The notes under the pieces were generated by a model. The model saw nothing but the letters and a program-made list of their open reading frames with translations, had not been told where the DNA came from and ran no database searches. A program made the translations under genes and the position numbers. A stretch of DNA of 11,169 bases, taken from positions 1-11,169 of the forward strand of contig CAYVRR010000066.1 in the NCBI GenBank assembly GCA_964453215.1, given 5' to 3'. Of the stretch, positions 7,010 to 11,169 are shown one piece after another (position 1 is the stretch's first letter; each line of letters opens with the position of its first letter). The stretch is from SABI01 sp964453215. Its GTDB lineage: Bacteria; Spirochaetota; Spirochaetia; Sphaerochaetales; Sphaerochaetaceae.

Positions 7010-7588
7010 ATGATGAATTGGTTTAGTAAGGGGGGATTGTTGATGTATCCTCTTCTCCTTTTATCTGTAATATCAGTGAGTGTAATTCTTTATAAATTAT
7101 TTGAGTTTTCAGTGAAGAAGATATCATATAAAAAGGTTGAAAAAGAGATATCTATAATAGAAGAGGGAAAGCTATCATTTTTAGATGACCCTCACCATCC
7201 TCTTCATGGTCTTCTGACTCTTTCTCTTTCACAAAGGGAGAAGCGGATTGAAGAGTATGGTAAAGCTAAAGTAATAGAAGCAGACCGTCACCTTCACCTC
7301 TTAAGTCTTATTGGCTCTATTGCCCCTATGATTGGACTTTTTGGAACGGTAATTGGTCTTGCTATCTCTTTTTTTGATATCTCTAGTGCTTCTTCCACAG
7401 TAGATGCAGCTCTTTTAGCTGGTGGGATATATCAAGCAATGATTACTACGATTGCAGGTCTTGCTGTTGCGATTCCGAGTCAAATTGCGTATCACCTATT
7501 GAATGAGCGAGTTCATAGTTGGGTGCTTTCCTACCAAGTATTATTAGAAACACTTCATAGAGTAACTCTAATTAAAGGAGAGTTGTGA
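7010..7588 (+). CDS. exbB: ExbB/TolQ/MotA-type proton channel subunit
   Basis: A 192-residue inner-membrane protein. Transmembrane helix 1 spans about 11-30. A cytoplasmic loop follows, and helix 2 (about 97-121) contains the family motif APMIGLFGTVIG. Helix 3 (about 138-164) contains YQAMITTIAGLAVAIPSQIA. The Thr residues in GTVIG and TTIAGLA correspond to those lining the proton path in E. coli ExbB. It lacks the N-terminal extension of some ExbB proteins and is TolQ-sized or smaller. With ExbD it converts proton flow into movement of TonB. ATG 7010 has TAGGAGA 9 bases upstream; a second ATG follows directly. The ExbB rather than TolQ assignment rests on the adjacent tonB and receptor genes. 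Confidence 0.93.
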   Translation: MMNWFSKGGLLMYPLLLLSVISVSVILYKLFEFSVKKISYKKVEKEISIIEEGKLSFLDDPHHPLHGLLTLSLSQREKRIEEYGKAKVIEADRHLHLLSLIGSIAPMIGLFGTVIGLAISFFDISSASSTVDAALLAGGIYQAMITTIAGLAVAIPSQIAYHLLNERVHSWVLSYQVLLETLHRVTLIKGEL

Positions 7589-7989
7589 TGATACTTCTTA
7601 ACCAATATAGGAAAAGTAAACGCAGTTCAACTGTAGGAGACCTTACAAGTTTAATTGATGTAATCTTTTTACTTCTTATTTTCTTCTTACTCACAAGTGT
7701 GACAGATACATCAAGTAGAGAAGAGAGTATTCAAGCCTCTAAGCATTCTAGTAGTACGGAGATTAGTGAAGTTCTCTATATTGAGATAACCAATAATAAT
7801 AGGTACAAAGTGGATGGTAATGCTTACAGTGTAGAAGAGCTTTATGGGTATTTTGAAAAAGAGGATATTTCAAAGGAGAGTGTTATTGCAATAACTTCAG
7901 CACAAGGTGCTCTCTATTCTCAGGTTCTCTCTTTAGTTTCCCCACTCGTAGAAAAAGGGTGGAGTAATATTTCATTCGTAGTTGAATGA
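7588..7989 (+). CDS. exbD: ExbD/TolR biopolymer transport protein
   Basis: A 133-residue protein with a short cytoplasmic N-terminus and one transmembrane helix (about 19-37). It carries the motif DLTSLIDVIFLLLIFFLLTS, in which Asp24 is the conserved protonatable residue (Asp25 in E. coli ExbD). A periplasmic domain follows, with the typical strand LYIEITNNNRYKVDG and the ending EKGWSNISFVVE. ATG 7588 is preferred over the in-frame GTG 7585 because AAAGGAG (7574-7580) lies 7 bases before it; it overlaps the exbB stop by one base (TGATG). It is the last gene of the cobalamin operon: 156 bases without a gene follow. I see no terminator hairpin after it. Confidence 0.92.
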   Translation: MILLNQYRKSKRSSTVGDLTSLIDVIFLLLIFFLLTSVTDTSSREESIQASKHSSSTEISEVLYIEITNNNRYKVDGNAYSVEELYGYFEKEDISKESVIAITSAQGALYSQVLSLVSPLVEKGWSNISFVVE

Positions 7990-8020
7990 ATGAAAGAAGT
8001 TAAAAGTATTCTCCCATTTC

Positions 8021-8038
8021 TGCAACAATATGCAACAA
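8021..8038 (+). repeat. Direct repeat TGCAACAA upstream of the dpaL promoter
   Basis: TGCAACAA occurs at 8021-8028 and 8031-8038, a period of 10 bases or about one helical turn. It ends 6 bases before the -35 box at 8045. This is the usual place for an activator that contacts RNA polymerase, so it may be a regulator site; no regulator gene is in the window. Confidence 0.4.
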
Positions 8039-8044
8039 ACACCA

Positions 8045-8073
8045 TTGCCAGAATAGAATAAATTTCTTATAAT
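8045..8073 (+). promoter_or_regulatory. sigma70-type promoter of dpaL
   Basis: The -35 box TTGCCA (8045-8050) and a perfect -10 box TATAAT (8068-8073) are separated by 17 bases. Transcription would begin near 8080, giving a leader of about 66 bases before ATG 8146. It separates dpaL from the cobalamin operon as its own transcription unit. Confidence 0.75.
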
Positions 8074-8145
8074 TAGAAAGAATAGAGAAGATAGAAAAAT
8101 AATATTTTCATATGTTATATAAAAACAGGTCTTAGGAGGCCATTT

Positions 8146-9399
8146 ATGCAAACTTCCACACCAGATTTTAAGTGGATTATTACCCCTCATGAAAAAAAGG
8201 ATCTCAGTGGCTCAAAAGCGATGTTCCCACCTGGGATATCTCGAATTACTCGCCGGTTTCACCGACAGATACCTGGGTATCAAATGAGTCCTTTAGTATC
8301 TCTCCCTAATTTAGCTTCAATGTTCAACGTTGGAGGAATTTGGGTAAAAGATGAAGCTTCCCGTTTAGAGCTTAATAGTTTTAAAGTTCTAGGAGGCTCT
8401 TTCGCTCTTTATCGTTTTATTCAAGAGAGACTTAAGGTTTCTGATGAGAAAATGACATATGAGTATCTTCTTTCAAAAGAAGTAAAAGAGAAACTCGGTG
8501 AGATTACCTTTGCTAGTGCAACGGATGGTAATCATGGTCGTGGTATTGCATGGGCAGCTCAAAAACTTGGTCACCCTTGTGTTATTTATGTTCACAGTGA
8601 AACAAGTAAACGTCGTATTGATGCTATTCGTAGCTATGGTGCAGTTGTAAAAGTAATTGAAGGAAACTACGATGATGCTGTAAGGCAAATAGTTGTTGAT
8701 GCAGAAGAGCATGGGTGGCAGATAGTGAGTGACACTTCTTGGGAAGGATATTCACAAATTCCTACATGGATCATGCAAGGGTATTCAACGCTGATGGCGG
8801 AGGTTCAAGAGCAGTTTAGTGCTCAAGGAATTAGTAAACCAACTCACATTTTTATTCAAGCAGGTGTTGGCGCCCTTGCTGCAAGTGTTATTGGGTATTA
8901 CCACTCTCTTTTTGAAGATAAGGTTCCTAAATGCATAGTAGTTGAGCCAGAAGATGCTGCGTGTTTATATGAAAGTGCTAAAGCTGAAAATAAAGAACTC
9001 ACACAAGTTGATGGAGATCTCGATACAATCATGGCAGGGCTTGCCTGTGGCTCTCCTAGTGAGTTAGCTTGGAATATCCTTAAAGAGACAGCAGATGCTT
9101 TTGTAAGCGTTCCTGACTACACCGCAGCCAAAGGGATGAGAGTATATGCAACTCCTCTTAAAGGAGACCCCTTCATCATTAGTGGTGAAAGTGGTGCGGT
9201 AACTCTTGGTGCCCTTATTTCAATTTTAAAAGAGAAGGGAGCACAAGAGTTAAGAGATTACTTAAAGATTGATGAACACTCTGAAATACTTCTTATTAAC
9301 ACAGAAGGAAATACTGATCCAGCTCTATTTAGACAAATTATTTGGGAAGGAAGTAATCCTGTTCCTAAAGAGTATTGGAATGATGAGGATACTCGATAA
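8146..9399 (+). CDS. dpaL: Diaminopropionate ammonia-lyase (PLP enzyme)
   Basis: A 417-residue fold-type II PLP enzyme, close to the length of E. coli DpaL/YgeX (398). It splits 2,3-diaminopropionate into pyruvate and two ammonia in the cytoplasm (EC 4.3.1.15), allowing use of this amino acid as a carbon and nitrogen source or its detoxification. The PLP lysine is Lys80 in NSFKVLGGS, preceded by KDEASRLELN. The SATDGNHGRGIAWAA motif (124-138) supplies the conserved Asp127, which acts on the D-isomer in E. coli. QAGVGALAASV forms the glycine-rich loop for the cofactor phosphate, and MAGLACGSPS is typical of the family rather than of threonine synthase or dehydratase. It has a strong ribosome binding site, TAGGAGG (8133-8139), and its own promoter and terminator. 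It has no evident functional link to the cobalamin genes. The main alternative is another ammonia-lyase of the same family. Confidence 0.92.
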   Translation: MQTSTPDFKWIITPHEKKDLSGSKAMFPPGISRITRRFHRQIPGYQMSPLVSLPNLASMFNVGGIWVKDEASRLELNSFKVLGGSFALYRFIQERLKVSDEKMTYEYLLSKEVKEKLGEITFASATDGNHGRGIAWAAQKLGHPCVIYVHSETSKRRIDAIRSYGAVVKVIEGNYDDAVRQIVVDAEEHGWQIVSDTSWEGYSQIPTWIMQGYSTLMAEVQEQFSAQGISKPTHIFIQAGVGALAASVIGYYHSLFEDKVPKCIVVEPEDAACLYESAKAENKELTQVDGDLDTIMAGLACGSPSELAWNILKETADAFVSVPDYTAAKGMRVYATPLKGDPFIISGESGAVTLGALISILKEKGAQELRDYLKIDEHSEILLINTEGNTDPALFRQIIWEGSNPVPKEYWNDEDTR

Positions 9400-9423
9400 G
9401 AAAAGTACTTAATTTTCATATTT

Positions 9424-9464
9424 AAAGCACCCGATTACATCTTTACGATGCATGAGGGTGCTTT
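9424..9464 (+). terminator. Hairpin terminator between convergent genes
   Basis: AAAGCACCC (9424-9432) pairs perfectly with GGGTGCTTT (9456-9464). The 23-base loop contains a small inner stem CATC/GATG (9438-9441, 9447-9450). T-rich sequence follows on the + strand (CTTTCTTTAT), while A- and T-rich sequence follows on the - strand. It sits between dpaL and the convergent - strand gene and probably serves both directions. Confidence 0.75.
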
Positions 9465-9489
9465 CTTTATAAGGATGTAAAGAATTTAT

Positions 9490-9801
9490 TTATGTAAAAG
9501 AGACTGCGGTTCCATAGACTAAAACTTCTGCAGCTCCTTGAGCCACATTACTAGTGGCATAGCGTATGTTGATAACAGCATCTGCTTTGAGCTCTTCAGC
9601 TTCTTTCACCATCCTCATTGTCGCTATAGCTCTAGCTTCATCTATCATCTTGCTATATTCAGTGAGCTCTCCACCCACTATTGTTTTTAAACCAGATAGA
9701 ATATCTTTTCCAAGATGCTTTGCTCTAATAGTAGACCCTTTCACAATTGAGATAGTTTCTAATGTTTTACCGGAGATAAAATCAGTATTTACTAAAATCA
9801 T
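9490..9801 (-). CDS. ybjQ: YbjQ/UPF0145 family protein
   Basis: A complete 103-residue cytoplasmic protein of the YbjQ family, also called putative heavy-metal-binding domain. Typical elements are KTIVGGELTEYSKMIDEARA (41-60), then RMVKEAEELKADAVINIRY and the C-terminal GAAEVLVYGTAVS. Members form small beta-rich oligomers; their biochemical role is not settled. The start is supported by AAAGGAGG 9 to 12 bases upstream, placed inside the end of the preceding small membrane-protein gene, which overlaps it by 20 bases. The two are therefore probably co-expressed. Nothing here links it to metals or cobalamin beyond neighbourhood. Confidence 0.93.
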   Translation of the reverse strand: MILVNTDFISGKTLETISIVKGSTIRAKHLGKDILSGLKTIVGGELTEYSKMIDEARAIATMRMVKEAEELKADAVINIRYATSNVAQGAAEVLVYGTAVSFT

Positions 9802-10000
9802 TTTTTTCTTCCTCCTTTAATTCGTTATTTCTTTGTATAAGCACATATATCATTGTTACAGCGACCCCTGTTATAACAAGGATGATGAGAATCTTTACAA
9901 GAAGAGGGAGTTCAATAATGAAAAAGATAAGGGCATACGCTGCGACACATAATACAAAGAGTGTAGAGAAAACGACAGGCATAATCATAGCTTTTTTCAA
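9782..10000 (-). CDS. Small two-helix membrane protein upstream of ybjQ
   Basis: A protein of about 72 residues with two hydrophobic helices (about 6-30 and 34-55), joined by a short IELP turn and ending in a charged tail (RNNELKEEEKNDFSKY). It has no recognisable family. Its last 20 bases overlap ybjQ, and its 3' end carries the ybjQ ribosome binding site, which suggests translational coupling. The start is uncertain. A TTG at 10000 stands 6 bases behind GAGGTG, a normal distance, whereas the GTG at 10009 is itself part of that site; the latter would add three residues. It may anchor or accompany the YbjQ protein at the membrane, an inference from overlap only. Confidence 0.65.
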   Translation of the reverse strand: MKKAMIMPVVFSTLFVLCVAAYALIFFIIELPLLVKILIILVITGVAVTMIYVLIQRNNELKEEEKNDFSKY

Positions 10001-10123
10001 AACATTCACCTCTATTCATATATTTTATCAAATAATTCTCTATAGTACATAACAACTCAATAGTAATTCTTTTAAAGAGGATTAGCAACTTTTTTAGATA
10101 TTTTCATTCATGGAGTTATAGCA

Positions 10124-11169
10124 TTACTCAAAGTGAGTAAGGATGTCCCATTTTTTATCCATATCTTGCATGAGTTTTATTTGATTTCTTGCCCTTATTA
10201 GATTGTGGTCTTCTTTTTCTGTATAGTAATAGGTATCCCCATTAAGATAATCTGTGAGAAATCGAACAGCCATGATTTGAGTAAGATTTCTTCCTGACTC
10301 GACTACTAACTCTTTTTCAAGGGTAGTGAGAAATTGTGCTTTAGATAGGTATCCTGTGATGAGAGCCTTATGAAGAGCAATGTCACATTCTACTTTATTG
10401 AGGTCTATTTCATCCTCGGCCGCCGTGGTTGTTGCTGTTCTAATCATATCTCCTGTATCAAACAGGATGGTTCCTGGCATTACTGTATCAAGATCAATAA
10501 CACATAGAGCCTCGTTTCCATCGAGAGAAAAGAGGACGTTATTAATCTTGGTGTCATTATGAGTCACTCTGGTAGGAAGCAATCCTTGTTCCATTTTATT
10601 CCAAAGAATTTCTCCTCTTTCTTTATTCGAATTGAGAAACTCGATTTCATCTTCCACATGTATTAATCTGTTATTAAAGTTTATTTCCTTTGCTTTTTCT
10701 AATTGCTTATATCTGAAAGACATGTCATGAAAATGGGGGATGGTTTCATGAAGAGTTGTTCCATCAAAGTCACTTAATTGTAACTGAAACTCTCCTACAG
10801 CCTGACCAAGCAATTTTGCCTGTTCTGTATTTTCAATTGTAGAATAAGTTCTTACATTATCAACGTATAAATATGTTCTCCAATGCCCCCCATTTTCATC
10901 TACATAAAGGAGGCTATCATCCTTTGTCTTTACTACTTGAAGAGCTCTCATCTCAACATCTAGTTTTTGTTCAATAAGTTTTTCCCTTATATGGGAAGTT
11001 ACGGCACTAATATTTTCCATAACTTCAAAAGGGTTTTTAAACACATGGGTGTTAATTCTCTGATGGGTATATTTTTTTATAATCCCTTCATCATCAAATG
11101 TTGATATAAAGGTGGAGTTTATGTGTCCTTCTTTATTAGCTTTATAATTAATGAGAGTTCCAGTTATTT
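10124..11169 (-). CDS. APH-fold sugar kinase, NahK-like, 5' end outside window
   Basis: The reading frame is open from the stop at 10124 to the window edge. It encodes at least 347 residues, so the true start lies beyond 11169. The GTG at 11044 is internal: the sequence before it (INYKANKEGHINSTF, then YTHQRINTHVFKNP) is the conserved N-terminal nucleotide-binding region of this family. The catalytic loop THNDTKINN has the H-x-D-x-x-x-x-N pattern (His, Asp, Asn; near 10540-10561). IDLDTVMPG follows as the metal-binding segment, then FDTGDMIRT. This combination is typical of the aminoglycoside phosphotransferase-like group containing N-acetylhexosamine 1-kinase, which phosphorylates GlcNAc or GalNAc at C1 in the lacto-N-biose/galacto-N-biose salvage pathway in the cytoplasm. 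The exact sugar is inferred from resemblance. It is followed by a 115-base gap before the small membrane-protein gene. Confidence 0.85.
   Translation of the reverse strand, partial: ITGTLINYKANKEGHINSTFISTFDDEGIIKKYTHQRINTHVFKNPFEVMENISAVTSHIREKLIEQKLDVEMRALQVVKTKDDSLLYVDENGGHWRTYLYVDNVRTYSTIENTEQAKLLGQAVGEFQLQLSDFDGTTLHETIPHFHDMSFRYKQLEKAKEINFNNRLIHVEDEIEFLNSNKERGEILWNKMEQGLLPTRVTHNDTKINNVLFSLDGNEALCVIDLDTVMPGTILFDTGDMIRTATTTAAEDEIDLNKVECDIALHKALITGYLSKAQFLTTLEKELVVESGRNLTQIMAVRFLTDYLNGDTYYYTEKEDHNLIRARNQIKLMQDMDKKWDILTHFE

Noticed and set aside
8146..9399. dpaL as a functional part of the cobalamin operon
   Set aside because: It has its own near-consensus promoter after a 156-base gap, and its PLP chemistry needs no cobalamin.
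8146..9399. Threonine synthase or threonine dehydratase as the identity of this PLP enzyme
   Set aside because: The FKVLGG lysine context, the ATDGNHGRG motif and the MAGLACG segment with a 417-residue length fit diaminopropionate ammonia-lyase better.
10010..10123. Promoter or terminator between the kinase and the small membrane-protein gene
   Set aside because: Only weak boxes can be found on the - strand (for example TTGAGT with AATTAT 17 bases on) and no hairpin with a T-run; not strong enough to annotate.
11042..11044. GTG at 11044 as the start of the - strand kinase
   Set aside because: The frame stays open to the window edge and the upstream residues match the conserved N-terminal part of the kinase family, so the gene is truncated by the window.

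Overview
The window is AT-rich DNA from a diderm bacterium: it encodes a TonB-dependent outer-membrane receptor, a TonB/ExbB/ExbD energiser and several lipoproteins. The lipoboxes (LSSC, ISSC, FMSC), the frequent GTG starts in tightly overlapping genes and the gene mix suggest a spirochaete of the Treponema/Sphaerochaeta kind. That assignment is inference; there is no rRNA or marker gene here to prove it.

Positions 1-398 are a leader region. A strong sigma70-type promoter (105-133) feeds directly into a cobalamin (vitamin B12) riboswitch aptamer (139-280). It is followed by an expression platform in which the first gene's Shine-Dalgarno can be sequestered. No coding sequence is supported in 1-398.

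Positions 399-7989 look like one nine-gene operon on the + strand, with gaps or overlaps of only a few bases. In order: a small lipoprotein, a larger lipoprotein with a Ca-loop-like motif, a divergent BtuF-like periplasmic binding protein, a BtuB-like TonB-dependent receptor, a beta-propeller lipoprotein resembling BtuG of Bacteroides, an unknown lipoprotein, then TonB, ExbB and ExbD. Together with the riboswitch this reads as a self-contained outer-membrane cobamide capture and import system. Surface lipoproteins would bind the vitamin, the receptor would take it across the outer membrane using its own TonB-ExbBD motor, and the binding protein would receive it in the periplasm. The ABC permease and ATPase are not in the window. 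The combination of BtuG-like and other surface lipoproteins, known mainly from Bacteroidota, with a dedicated TonB complex is the most interesting content here.

Positions 7990-9470 are a separate unit: a near-consensus promoter with an adjacent direct repeat, a PLP-dependent diaminopropionate ammonia-lyase (dpaL), and a hairpin terminator between convergent genes.

Positions 9490-11169 lie on the - strand: a YbjQ/UPF0145 protein, an overlapping small membrane protein, and an APH-fold sugar kinase resembling N-acetylhexosamine 1-kinase whose 5' end runs off the window.
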